A DNA stretch of 64,000 nt from Nissolia schottii (taxonomy: Eukaryota > Streptophyta > Magnoliopsida > Fabales > Fabaceae), in assembly GCA_003254905.1 (NCBI GenBank), contig QANU01097938.1, forward strand, positions 107,664-171,663, given 5' to 3'. Shown here in pieces: positions 25,321 to 38,300 of the stretch (its first letter is position 1; every line of letters begins with the position of its first letter). Below the pieces are notes generated by a model. It did no database searches. It worked only from the letters and a program-made list of their open reading frames with translations, and had not been told where the DNA came from. The translations under genes were made by a program, and so were the position numbers.

Positions 25321-28300
25321 CTAATGGCTAATAGGAGGTAAATAACCATAGTCTAGGCAACACATAACTGTCTCATGGATTATATCTTCAAGGCCATGCT
25401 TGTAGCTAAAACCAAGATCTGTTAATTTCTTTGAGGAAATCTCATTAGGAACTTTATCATAATTTTTCTCAGCAACCCTGCATATGTATAGAAGAGAATA
25501 ACATAAAAGCCCCTGAAGCAAGAAAAATGAGTCTACCTATATATGGAAGGAAAGAATATTATTTACCTTTTCATATTTGAGTAAGAATACTCTTTAGAAA
25601 GAAGATTAACCAACTTAGACAATGGACAACTATGGCTGCTGCATATGAATCTTCCTTCTGAATTGGCGTTCTCCATTAGGAATATGTGAGCATTGCATAT
25701 ATCTTCAATGTGAACTAAAGCAATTGACCCCATTCTTGAATTCACAGCAGATAATATCTTGTAAAACTCAGTTTCACCTACACATAATAAAGATCAATAT
25801 GGTCAAACAGGGCCGCGAAATAAATAGCTTACGAAAAATGCTAGACAACCAGATTGATGTGCCATTACATGAATACTTAGGTGCTACCATTTCATATTAG
25901 CTTACATTATTCTAGTTGTGTGGCATTGCTGATAACTCATATAAACATGTAACAAGTTTAATGCTGTATATTCTATGATGCCCAAAAGCATATATTCTCA
26001 ATGTTTTTTGATAAGTCGGTATCAAAGATACTTTACACACTGAAATTTTGCAATGAGAAAATTCAAAAAGGTTCATGTGCATTGATTGCCCTCACAAGAC
26101 CAAATTTTGGGAATTAAACAAAACTAGTTTCTTGAGATAGACATACCAGATTTAGTAACATAGTAATAGATGATTGAATTCATTTTCTTGTACAAACTAG
26201 CTAAAAAAGTTTGTTGTTTCTTCACATAAACATGCTTTTTTTCCAATGCCTCGTGATGAAAATAAAAACACGTAGATGGTGAGGAAAAAAAACCTGTTAT
26301 TGGTGACAATAAAACTTTAACACTAGATGGTACATTAGCCGTGAAGAATGGGCCTGCAACAGTGGTAGTTACGATTGACACAAGATCAATGCCATTCTCT
26401 TTTGCAAATTGAAATGCTGCTTCTTCAGTTAGAAGTTTTGAGAGTGCATAAACCTGCCACATGAAAGAAAACACACACTCAATTTTTGGTACAATGGAGT
26501 GAACCTTCAAATTCTTTCCCAAGATTGTTAGCATCGGTCAAGTTTGTTCCTTGGTTATGAAAATTGTCATATTAGCCCATGAGGTTGTCAAAAGCCGTTG
26601 ACTTATTTGACCTGCTTTTGCCCACTTTTGGGACTAATATGATAATTTTTATAACTCGAAGACAAACTTGACCGATGCTAACAACTCCAAGGACAAATTT
26701 GAAGGTTTACTCCCCGTTAAAAGCATTACTCACTCACTTACCCATCCACTTGCTTTTGTGTTCCAAACATGTTCAGCTTGTATCTGGCAAGATTCATCAA
26801 CCACAGGCTTCCACTTCCCATCAGAGTCCTTGGCAGTGATGGTGCTTATGGAAGATGTGAAAACAACCCTTTTCACTGAATTGGACTTGAAGCACGAGTT
26901 GAGAAGGTTCAAGGTCCCTTTGATTGCAGGGTCAATTATATTTGCTTGAACATAGGCCTCTTCAGGTTCAACACAGGGCACAATTCTCATTAACCATTCC
27001 AATGCAATTAATTTTGATATACTGTATCATTTTATACGCTTAAAACTTTTTTTTAATGATGTGAGGACTTTACAATTTCATTTTCAAGTTTGATGGAAAG
27101 CATAGGTCATGGTATTTACCAATGTTTTCTTTCTGATCAACATTGAATTCCATTGAAGCTGCAACATGAAAAACGGCATCACAGTCTTTTACAGCCTCAT
27201 CGAAGCTTCCTTCTTCATGCAAGTCTGCTTTGAAAAATCTCAATCGGCCACCTCCGCTCCACAATGACATTAGGTGCAATGCCTTTTCTGTTACAGTTCA
27301 ATTCAATTCAATTAAACTTAAGCAAATCACCCTATTGTCAGAAGAGATTAGATCTTTCCACAAAGATGAAGAGTATTATTATTCAGAGTTTCCATCTAAA
27401 AAGTGAAAGTTCTGTGTTCATCAAAACTTACAAGGACACATATGCCCGCAATCAACTATATAATAGGAAAACGAGAAAAGAATGACCAACCCCTCTTATG
27501 GGCTTACTATTTGGGCCTAACTGCCAACTACATTAAGCCCAAAACATGGTTCCTGGCCTCAGTTACACAACACCCGCAAATATTATTTCATCTAAAACCC
27601 TGCAAGATGTATACTTTTCATAAATTATTCATTCCTGCTCGGTCCTAGTTCAAATGGACTCATTGGCCCGAAATATTTTCGTTAAATTGTCAGAAATTTT
27701 GAAAAATAAAATAAAAAGAAGAAATGGTTAGACGAAATAACATGATATAACTCATTTATCAGTTTATAAGTTAGCATAAATGTCACATTATTTAAACAAT
27801 TAAATTCGAACAAAAATTATGAAATTGCAACATTTTTTATTCTGAACGGGCCATCAAGCCCGAACAAAAGAAAACTAGCTACCAACTATCTAGAGGAAAA
27901 CAGTTCTCTAAGAATCATCAAATCAAAAGCCTCAAAATAAACAATTCCACTGTAAAGACATTGCCCGTGCTTGGATAGAAAATGAGCACAAAAGTTTGTC
28001 TCTCCAAAAATATGAGAAATCTTCACATTCTAATTCATACAATACCCTCGTTAAATTGTGAAAACAGAAATGAATGTATTTCTCTGCCTAGTTCAAAGTT
28101 TTTTTGAGTGTGTCACGGTTATTTTTGTTAAACATCATGGAAAAAATGAGAATATGGGACACAGAAAAATAAATAAATAAATAAAAACAAGAGATATACA
28201 CAAAGTAAAGAATATTTTGAAAAATATTATTTAATGTTGTAATTAATACAATGAAATAAGGTTTTGTTTATAGAGTATAATCAGAATCATGTCATAATAA

Positions 28301-29333
28301 CCAAAGTCAATTTAAAATTAGACTAAATCGATCAATATGAGATATAATAATATATTTATATTTTAAAACATATTCTAACAATTTTATCCAAGAGAATATA
28401 GAGTTGTGTTATTTATATTTATTTTTCATGTGACATTGTATTGTCTCACATTTTATTTATAATTAAAAAAAATCTCTATAAAATGAGATCTATTAAAATT
28501 TTATCTTATAATAAATAAAATATAAGTTGATACAATATTTTATAAAATGAATACACTCGAACATATATCGTATCTTTCATATCATCAACTTTAGGCAAAT
28601 ACAACAAAGTTATAGGTGAAATTAATAGCAAACTTTAAGTTAAAAATTCGTTTGATATAGTTTCAAAACTCCAAGAGATACTTGAAAGATATGGATTCTT
28701 CGCGTATGGGCTTCTTTGCCTCGAAACTAACATTATTTTAAATATATATGAATGAATGAAGAAGAGTTCATCAAAATCAAAATTTAAAATTAAACATTAA
28801 AATATAACTAACAACATGTGATGCTTAATTTCTATATATTTAATAATTAAGATACTTTTTTTTTCAAACAAATAAATTATTCCTATTTGATCGTGTCATG
28901 CTTGAATGTAGTCCTTCTTCCTTCTCCAAGGTAGAAAGTCCAAACAACCTATTTCCTTACTCCGGAGAAGGAGGCGGAAAAAATTGTGTCAAGATGAATA
29001 TGCTTAGTGAGTTAAAAAAGAATGCATTCCTCTAAATGCAACTAATTTTCATTAGCAAATAACAAAAGTAAAAACAAGAAAAATTGCTACTAAAATCAAG
29101 CAGTATAACTTTCTTTGATCTCAATCCTCTATCACTTGGAAACAAGAAAAAGGAGATTTAAAGAGTGTGGAAATTAGTGACTAACCAGGATCTCTAACAG
29201 TGGCATGAACAGTGAAACCTCTTTGAAGAAGAGCCTCCACAAGCCATGAGCCAATATACCCTGTGGCCCCGGTAACACAGTACCTTGTTCCTGAACCTTT
29301 CTTCTTGTTAAGTGCTTCTTCCTCCATTTCCAT
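25321..29333 (-). CDS. DFR/ANR-like NAD(P)-dependent reductase (extended SDR family)
   Basis: Six exons read right to left: 29333-29186, 27287-27120, 26959-26742, 26453-26294, 25777-25567 and 25477-25321; total 353 aa. The Rossmann signature [12 protein letters not shown] lies at residues 20-31 (G22, G25, G28). The active site shows Ser141/142 in VVFTSSIST and the YxxxK pair Y180/K184 in [16 protein letters not shown] and [13 protein letters not shown] are typical of the dihydroflavonol reductase / anthocyanidin reductase / cinnamoyl-CoA reductase group, which reduces phenolic carbonyls with NADPH in the cytosol. It is closest, from memory, to the uncharacterised At4g27250 type rather than true DFR, so the substrate is unknown. 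The exon 3 acceptor (CCTGAAG|AGGCC) has a poor pyrimidine tract; it was chosen because it keeps frame and gives the family sequence ENIEAYVQ. Intron 1 is long (1898 bp). Confidence 0.88.
26502..26708. mobile_element. Foldback MITE inside reductase intron 3
   Basis: Arms 26502-26578 and 26630-26708 are inverted copies. The left reads AACCTTCAAATTCTTTCCC then GTTAGCATCGGTCAAGTTTG; the right, reverse-complemented, reads AAACCTTCAAATTTGTCC then GTTAGCATCGGTCAAGTTTG. The spacer is 51 bp. It sits between exon 4 and exon 3 of the reductase, in an intron of only 288 bp, so the element makes up about 70% of the intron. Because of the paired arms the transcript can fold into a long stem. Confidence 0.7.
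27288..29185 (-). other. Reductase intron 1 (1898 bp)
   Basis: The donor is G|GTTAGT and the acceptor is AACAG|AAAAGG on the minus strand. The content is AT-rich with no recognised element. The 27.3-27.7 kb part has more ordinary composition and some open frames but no family match. Confidence 0.75.
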
Positions 29334-30820
29334 CCTCCTCCACTCTCTCACTCTAACAAAGCAAAAAAAAAAATAAAATAAAATAAATTATGGAGATTGG
29401 AGCCCTTCTTTAATAAGAGCCTATTAAATTTAGATTTAGATGTGGCTAATGGATTCTCCATTTGTCTTATTATAGTGATTAACTGGGTGCATCCAGCTTG
29501 CACGTAAGCATGTGCTATAAATTAATATTTATTATATAGTGGAATAACTCTGGAAAGTATCGTACTGTGCTTCACTTTTTATGGCAAGTGGTATAATGAC
29601 ATGAAACAAATTTGCCCCCCCCCCCTTGTTAATGGTTGCCAAATGCTGTGTCCATCCAGACTCCTCTGGAACATTCACAGGATGATTGCAATTGCCAAGA
29701 GAATTTCCTTTGGTATGATTATGAAGCACATTTGTATTATCATCCATGTTTTTAATCTATAGTATTTAAAAGTATATAATATAAACAAATAATCAGCAGT
29801 TGATAGTATTTTTAGAGTATGAAAGAATTTGTCAATTGCCAACTGGTGGCATCATGTTATTATATACGGTATACCGGATTTCTTTATTACCAAATTAAGC
29901 TGCACAATTCCGGGTTATGTTTGAAATTTGAAATATATATCCCACATTTGCAGATTTCATTCCTATTTTTCTTTCCTCTGGTTGGTTCAATCAACAAAAT
30001 CCTTTGTTTTTGGAAAAAGAAGTTAGTAATGATAAATTTTAGATCTCTTAGTCATAGTAATTAATTTTAATACCATATCAAATAACTCTCTCTCTTTACA
30101 ACGTAAGTGGTTAGATAGAAGAGTTGAAACTAGGAGGTGATAGCTCATCTTGTTTTTTAATCATGTTGGTGTGAGTTTAATCCTCTAATTCTTTGTGTGA
30201 GTTTAGTTACTATTAGGAGATCATTTTCAGCGTAGAACAACAACAAAAGAAGCATAACAACCATAACAAAGCAATGGCAAAACAAAACACCCCCCCACCC
30301 CCAAGATATCTTAATTTTACTGTTTTCAGACATACTTCGGATGCTTTCACATTTACTTTAGTTTTAAAAGGTTTTAGAAATGTACAAATTCAGTTGAGAA
30401 TTGATAAATACCTATAGGGTACCGAAGAAACTTGCATAAAATAATGACCCCTACATGATATAAACTGATAAGCTTCTATAAGTGATATACTAATATATTT
30501 ACCCAAAAAAAATTTATTTTTTGTTATCACATTAGATGTAGCCAAATCAACTGTTTGTTCACAATTTATGAAAGGAGATTACGAAAATAACATCACATCC
30601 AATCAGCCATTGGTAGCCACAGCCAAAGAACATGGGAAAAAAATCTCAAAATAAAACATCAACATTGACTCCTTTTATAATGAAATTGATTTATTTTGAG
30701 AACAACTTTTAAATTGGTTCGTTTAAGGAATAAGTTAATTTTAATGTTTTATTCTTAGAATTTTTTCATGAACATGGATTCACCTCATTTAGAATATCTG
30801 CACCACATGTCCTTGTTAGG
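29334..30820 (-). promoter_or_regulatory. Upstream region of the reductase gene
   Basis: The promoter of the minus-strand reductase should lie here. Immediately upstream is a purine-poor stretch with an A-run (29358-29368). C-runs occur at 29617-29627 and near 30290. I could not assign a TATA box with confidence. Confidence 0.35.
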
Positions 30821-30948
30821 GGTATGTTTGGTATGATAATAAAAATGAGAGAGAAATTTTGTTCATAGATTAAGTTTATGGATTAAATTATACCTATATT
30901 CAATCCATGAAAAATTATTTCTCATTTTTACTCGATACTAAACACACC
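30821..30948. mobile_element. Small MITE with about 30-bp terminal inverted repeats
   Basis: The left end is GGTATGTTTGGTATGATAAT then AAAAATGAGA. The right end, reverse-complemented, is GGTGTGTTTAGTATCGAGT then AAAAATGAGA. The total is 128 bp with no coding capacity, a typical short palindromic element. The target duplication was not clear. Confidence 0.6.
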
Positions 30949-31091
30949 ATGGGTGTATAGAATGTAAAGAATAAAAGAAGATGAAAAGTTATGAGACTTG
31001 TAAATAAAGAAAGATGAAAATATTTTGATTTTTTTAAAACTTACTTGTAATGCTTTAGATAGAATGCAACCTCTTTTACAAAGGAAAGAAT

Positions 31092-31272
31092 CATTCTTCA
31101 TAAGGATGGTCCAGTGCACAAGACTCCTATCTAATAAAGTTTAGAGAGAGTCAATGTATACAATCTTACTCCCTCAAACGAAGAGGCTATTTCTAAGATT
31201 TGAACCCGTGAGTTCACGAGACATCAACCTTATCGTCGCACTGAGGCTCGCCCAGTCAACCATTCTTCATAA
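31092..31272 (-). mobile_element. Au-family SINE with 12-bp target duplication
   Basis: The body is 31104-31260 on the minus strand, flanked by perfect copies of CATTCTTCATAA (31092-31103 and 31261-31272). Read on the minus strand it has GGGCGAGCCTCAGTGCG (A-box region), ACGGGTTCAAATC (B box), then AGCCTCTT, a GTAAGA block and a 3' end GTGCACTGGACCATCCTTA, which resembles the Au SINE 3' end recalled as GTGCACCGGGCTGCCCTTT. This is a tRNA-derived Pol III retroposon. Seven extra bases precede the usual start. It lies just downstream of RPL24, in the same orientation as that gene. Confidence 0.85.
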
Positions 31273-31553
31273 CTTAAAGAAGAAAAAATGTTCTATTCTT
31301 GAACGTTTATGCACAAATATATATAAGCGACTTTCAGGGTGGAAAGTGGAGACATGAACAATTTCTCTTCAAGAGATTCAATTGCACAAAGTCAAAAACC
31401 AACAGTTGTACAATAAATTTAATCACACAAGATTTTGTGTATAGAGACCAACAAACAAGACCAAAAATATACATTAAATAATGAAAAAAGTGATCACAAA
31501 TACACCTATTGTTACATCACTTGTGAAGGCGTGAATTCAGCCAGCCAACAAAA

Positions 31554-34450
31554 CTAAGCAGCAGCAACTTCTTCAGTTTTTTTAGTTTCTTCCTTCAGTT
31601 TCTTCCAATTCTCTGCACTATCAATTATCTCTCCGGTTTTTATGAGGTAGCGGACCCTTTGTCCGTTATCAAGGACTTTATGACCCACGCGGCTCGCTAC
31701 ATTCTGATCCTTGGAGTACAGCATCACATTTGAGCTGTGGATGGGACCTTCAATCTGGAATTGAAGAAAAACATTTCTCACAAGTATTAGAAGATGAAGA
31801 TACACACCAACAAATTGCATGGACATGTTCCTAGTTAATATTTCAAAGCATCATTAACCCTTTAAACAAACTGCAAGATTGATGAGTTTCCGGGTAAATG
31901 TTATTATGTATCCTTAGGAAACACCTTAAGTCAACGAAGTTCGTATAAACAATTACTCTTAATATGCATAATAACCAATGAGCCGAAGAGAGTAATAGCA
32001 TATATATGCTTTTCTTCTAAATTAACAAAGGATGACTTTCATATCTTGAAGAACAAGCAAAAGTATAAGAGAACATATAATTATGTGTTTCTTTAGTAAG
32101 GGAAATGGAAACAACCTTAATGATTTGTCCTGGCTCCCCCTCTTCTCTACTCTTCATATGCTTCGTCTTCAAATTTATATCTTTCACTATGATGGTGCTG
32201 TTATGCTTGAAGAGCTTGGTAATCTCGCCAATTTTGCCCTTTTCATGTCCAGATATGATTTTTACTGTATCTCCAACTTTAACGTGCATTTTGTGCAAGA
32301 TGGGAAGGCTGTTTGGTTTACATTTCTTTCGCTCCCATCGCTTAAGCTGCCATAGGATTAACAGAAGAAAATATTACACAAGACAACTATTAGGACCAGC
32401 TAGACAATATACTTGAGTTGGCCGATAACCTTGCCTTTTTCATGCTGTTTGAAATAATTTATTAGAGAAGATTTAAGGTTTGATCAGTTTTCGTTTTCTT
32501 TAGAACACAAAAAGATTTATGATTGATTGTATTATTGTAATTTAAAGACATGGAGTTTAAAAGGGATTCAGGTGTCAGTGTTAAGTTCTTTATAGTATAC
32601 AGCATTAATAAATGAGAAAGTCCGACATCAGTGTAAGTAGCTAAGGTATTACACTTATGTCTTAAACAGGTTTTTTAACACGAGCCAAAAAATAGTCAAC
32701 AAATTTGGTAAAATTCTTTATATGAACTACGGATAAAGTTTATATGAAAATGGAATGTATACTTTTCTATTTGCAGAAGTACAAACAAATAGTGAATTGC
32801 CGATGACTGCAAGAATACATGCTCTACTATCCTTAACCTTTTGGACCATTTTGATTTCAACTTAAGAAAACCAGAAGAGAATAACTAGACTAAGCATGGA
32901 TGAGGAAAGAAACTGATACTTACCTTCATTACAATAAGACATTGCTTCTCTGCTAACTTACTCTGCATGTCACAAGAAAAAACAATATTAAGTTAGTCAA
33001 CTAAACTTTTCTGTACTGCATCTTTGGGGATTTTAGTTGCAATCATAATGACAGAGAAATGTTTTTGGGCTACAATGGATGTCCACAATGAAATTGGAAT
33101 ATACAGTCCGACAATATATTAATGCAGTTGTTATCTTTTTTTATGAAACATTTAGTATTCTTGAAACTGGCAACAAAATGATGATAAAAAATAATCTACA
33201 AATTTCCATGCTGATCAAAAGGGTTTTCTCAAATGCTAATAATGTCATAAAAAAATTACCATTCCATCTCTTGGAGACATGGAGATAAGAAATAGGATGA
33301 AATGGGATAAAGGAAAAAAAAAAAATCATAGTTGAAGCATGAATTAATAATATTATTATTGAAAATAAACTTGTCAGCAATTATTTTCCACAATGCAAGG
33401 GTTTGTGGGAGCTAATATAATGGACAAATGAAGACAACAAAGATATGTAACAACTAATCCAAATTGAAAAGATATGAAAGTCTAAAGCTTTATTCTGCGA
33501 GTATATAATATTTCTTTTGATATAACAAAGGCAACAGCTTGAACTGAAAAGTTGGTTGAGCCAATCCCTAACCCTGAAAGTACCACATAGACAGGCAACA
33601 AGAAAATGAACATAGTGATATAAGCAGCATGGTTGTTACACATAGAAAAGCCTAATCACAAATCATTTGAGGACAAGAAGTTGCAACATATATGAGCATC
33701 AATGAACAATCATATCCTTTTCTCGTAGCCTTCCCCACATCAAACAGCTTAAACGTCAAACCAGAAAACACACATTGAAGTACAAATCGGTCTTCTGTTT
33801 TCCATAAAGGCTTAGTTCACATTCATTCTCAGTTACTATTTCCAAATTACCAATTATCCTGAAGAGGCACCAAAATAACAGATTCATGTCAAATATAAAC
33901 ATATTCATCTTACCACCTAAAACTAATACACACATTGAACACGGCATATAATTCGAACCACGAATGAGGGTTGTGTACTACACCAAGAGGGCCAACCGCA
34001 TTAATTTACAGAGAAACCCAAGCATGAATATTGCAATTCAATAACTATAGAAACAACACACAATAAAATTTCTCTAGTAAACAAGAAACTAATGGGAAAA
34101 TTGGAAGGAAAAAGAAAAAAAAAAACCTTTTGTTTTCATAGCTACTTAGCTAGTATCCGTGAACTTGGAAACTAATGGGAAACAAGAAAATCTGCTAAAG
34201 ACCCATTTCGAAATCAAAATCTGCTAGAGGAAAAAGGAACCGCACGGAATTATCAAAATCGAAACTTGAATTGAAAATCAACAAAGTTCGGGGAAAACGA
34301 ATTGGGAAGAGAAGATGAACGGCGTACCAGAGGAGGAGGGGAGAGAGTGATTGGAGAGAGACGCTGTCCGAAGAACGAGTTAGAGGAGAGTGAGAGTGAC
34401 GTCATCGAGCTCTGGAGAGCAGCCATTGATGCTGTTGCTGCCATTGCCAC
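31554..34450 (-). CDS. RPL24: Plastid 50S ribosomal protein L24 (uL24c), nuclear-encoded
   Basis: Four exons read right to left: 34450-34328, 32962-32924 (only 39 bp), 32346-32116 and 31754-31554; 197 aa, all junctions in phase 0. The first 40-45 residues (Ser/Ala-rich, no acidic residues, with [19 protein letters not shown]) are a chloroplast transit peptide. The conserved core [20 protein letters not shown] is followed at about 74-110 by the KOW motif ([20 protein letters not shown]), then [15 protein letters not shown] and [16 protein letters not shown]24 starts assembly of the large plastid ribosomal subunit by binding 23S rRNA near its 5' end. Length matches the Arabidopsis protein (about 198 aa). 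The microexon 2 ([13 protein letters not shown]) is needed for frame. No damage. Confidence 0.95.
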
Positions 34451-35389
34451 TACGTTGCTGCTTCTTCTTCTTCTTCTTCTTCTTCTTCTTTGTTCTGCTT
34501 CTGATAACGGTTATGGATAATGCAGTGTGAAAAGTTTTAAGAGCAGGGAAAGAAGGAACAGAACGACGACGTTTCACTTGGGGGCCTCTCTGTTTACTCT
34601 GTAGAGAAAGCCCAATGTTTTTTCTTTATCTCCTGATCCAAAAATATAACCCTAATTCTTCCTCTTTTTTTTCTTAAAAATTTTTTGTGCACTTTTGGGT
34701 CAATTTGTTAGTGTTTATTTATTTTTTTTTAAAAAATTGAATTGGTAAAAATTAATGAATAAAGTTCTAGAAGAAAGGGGTAGAATAAAATAATAATTAC
34801 TTTTGCTACTTTTATTTTAAAGTAAATAAGAGTTGTTTTCAACCATACTTATTCAAAAGAAGAGTCTAAAAAGTCAAAAGAATGTCCTAAAAGAATGATC
34901 AAAAAGAGAAGTTGGTCTTAAAAGCATTTTCTCCAAAGTTTATCCAACGCACTTGCACTCAAATGCTATATAGAATACAAATTAAACTATTGAATCATGT
35001 GATATTAGTTAATTTGCGTATCAAATCTTTATATTAAATCATGTGACATATTAAATGTTCTAATTAATTCTAACATGTAGATTATTAATGTAGTGTAAAA
35101 AAAAAATGAGAAAACAAGAAGGAACTTCCTATTCTCTCTCTTCAATTTCATTCATGAAAGTATTGAACATATGCACATTATGGAGTGTCATTTCTGCGAG
35201 ACAACAGAACCCAGGAAACAAAAAATAAGTGTTACACAAAATTACAGAAGATGATGATGCGGCATCATCATTAAACCACCCAGAACTCATGTCTAGTTAA
35301 GACTATATTCATATATCCAACGGGAAAAAAAAAATGAGAATGTAACAAAAAAAGTTCCAAAATGAGCTAAAAAAAAAAAAACCATGTTT
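34451..35389 (-). promoter_or_regulatory. RPL24 leader and promoter, then 3' flank of the CRLK1-type gene
   Basis: Upstream of the RPL24 ATG (minus strand) lies an (AAG)n tract, seen on the plus strand as CTT repeats at about 34461-34490, probably in the 5' UTR. The part near 35100-35389 should hold the 3' UTR of the kinase gene. No other gene. Confidence 0.5.
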
Positions 35390-38300
35390 CTACAAATCAT
35401 ACATGTCAGCTGCACTATCTATAGACTCCTCTCTCCTGTGGTGGTCAGCAACAGGAACCTTGGTGTCTGGATTATCAACATCAATAGAAACTTCATCTGC
35501 TGTGGCTGACAAGGACTTGTGGTGGTGATGATGATGGTGGTGATTCCTGTGGTGCCTTGACTTGAGGATCCTTGTCAACACTTGCACTATGTCCCTCATG
35601 GAAGGGCGCTTCCTCGGCGCGCGGTTGATGCATTTGTAGGCGAGGGCAGCCACTTCATTTAGCTCTTGGAAATCGCATTTTCCCTCTAGCCTTGAATCCA
35701 CAATCTCCTCCCAACCAACTTTTCCCTCTGTGTTCATTGCTGCCTAATCATCCATCCATCAATAGCATTCATTAGGGTATAGAATGAATTGCGAATACTA
35801 ATTTTGTTAATACAACTACAATTCTGAATTTGACATGTTCCAAGTCTTGATCATAAAGAAGTGATCACACAGCATAGACAGGACAATTCATCAGATAGAG
35901 TCATCAAACACACAAATAATAAACATTCCAGTTAGCCCTTCAAAGGTTTCCAGGACATTATGTTAGTTAGTCCTTTGAATATTTTTAATAGACATCAATT
36001 TAGTCCTTCAATATGTATTTGGACATTAATGTAGTCCATAAATTGATGCTTATTGTATACTTCTATAAAGGACCAAGTTGATGTGAAGAATTTTCAAAGG
36101 ACTAATTTGATGTCCCATGGTGAATTTATAGAAACTAAAAGAAAAGAAGTGAAACAATTTATTTGGCAGAATTGCTTTAGGTTCAAAATGCTTAATAGAA
36201 ACTCAGTTACACTATATATACATATACATAGTAGGAAATAAATAGAGTTTACTTTTTCAAGAACAACAATAAAGACAAACTATTTCCTATGAGTCCTATT
36301 GTTCCAATGCCAAAGCTATGATTTCCAATGCAATGTTCCTATCATTCCCAATACCATACCAATCACATGAATCAATTCTAACATCCATCTTTCACTGACC
36401 AATTTGAGCATTTACTCTGAACTAGTAAATTCTTAGCAGTGACTTCCTTCTATACATGCATTATTATATATAACCAAAAACCACCAAGAGAGAGAGATCT
36501 TACAAGCTCAACATATTCCATGAGACCCTGCTGAGGATTTCTACCAGCTATAAGTTCAAAGAGCAACACACCGAAACTGTATACATCACTTTTCTTAGTG
36601 AATGTCCCTGAAGATATATACTCAGGGTCAAGGTAACCAAAGGTTCCCCGAATAGCTGCCTGTTTATCCACCACCTCTTCTCTTGAAAGTCCAAAATCAG
36701 CAACCTGTTTACATTCAGAGTTAACAGTCAACAAAGTAAGAAGCATTCCTAACTAACAAAAAAAATGACAAAATTGAAAAACATACACTTGATCATTCAA
36801 CAAGGACATACCCTGGCTCGCATGGACTCGTCCAAGAGAATGTTGGAAGACTTGATATCTCGATGAATTACAGGAGGAACCGCCTGAAGCGACGACAAGT
36901 ACAGTTATAACTACATTATAAAAACCAGGATTATCTTACTGCAGATAACAACATCACATGGATACTTACTCCGTCATGAAGATACTCCAAGCCCCTTGCT
37001 ACATCTAGAGCTATATGAACCCTCAAATCCCAGCCCAGCGCCCCGTTCTCTTCACCTGAATATAGAGACAAGAAAAGTACTTGTTTAATTTATTGTTGCA
37101 TATGCAATACAACAGTCAAACTTGAAAGGAATTACTAAAGGAAAGGAACAAGTGAAAAGCAAACTCATCAAAATACTATTTCATATCTTGCATACATGAC
37201 TTGTTCAGAAGTGCCTTCCTTACAAGGAGTATAGTCTATAATCATGGCCTCTTGGTCTAGAAAAGTTTGCATCACACAAAACAATATATATTTTCACACA
37301 ATATGTTTCTAACTGTGGATGTAGAAAATTTCAAAACTTCTCAATTTGTGTTAGGATATACATATTTTTATGAACAATATTCAGCCACATAATTTTGAAG
37401 GACAATGGTACATGCACGAACTTATGCCACAGTTTTAATCTTTTCTTTTTTTTCGCAGAAAAACTTAAAAAATGAGGGGCATGGTTAATGTATTGTTCCA
37501 GGGGATGCTGCTTTCATTAGCCATTTAGCCTTGAAGACCACACAATAAAAGTTAAAGTAACATCACTGATCACTCAGAGTCTTAACCATTTGGATGATGG
37601 TAAGGCAAAGCCTCAACTAAATTAATAACAAGATTCAAACATGCTACAAGGAAGAAATGAGAGTTTCTAAAGCAAAAATGATAGAGAAGCTAACTTACTA
37701 TACAAGTGAGAAGCCAAGCTGCCTTTACTCATGTAGACATATACAAGCATATGTTGCCCCTTCTCTGCACAGTATCCCACCAAATTGACCAGGTTTCTGT
37801 GGTGTAACCTTCCCAACAACATAACCTGACCAAAAATTAAAAGAACATAGAAGGTTATAGTAAAAAACATGTTTCTAATATTCTAATTTACCAGAAAGAT
37901 GTTCATACATCAATACTCATTTACATTCATCCTATATTCTATTCATTAACAGTAGTTATAAGCCAACATACACTTCACTCAGAAAATTATGTCATCAAAA
38001 ACAGACTAATTCTATCAATGGGGCTGCCAAAGTAATGAGAAACGATCATCAGTAAGCATCTCTACCTCTGTCTGAAATTCTTTCTCCCCTTGCTTAGAAT
38101 TAGTTGCAAGAACTTTAACTGCGACAGTCTCGCCGGTAGACATCTGAGCTTTATAAACAGGACCGAACGCACCTTGTCCTATGAGCGTTGTAAAATTATA
38201 GGTCGCCTTCTGCAAATCCCTGAAGAAAGAAGAAGTTGTTCTGTCAAAGTTCAAACAATTGTGAACTTTATCTGACTAAAATTTGCAGATTTTCAAACAA

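Noticed and set aside
31184-31260. A tRNA gene on the minus strand
   Set aside because: The A and B boxes belong to the Au SINE; no cloverleaf or acceptor stem.
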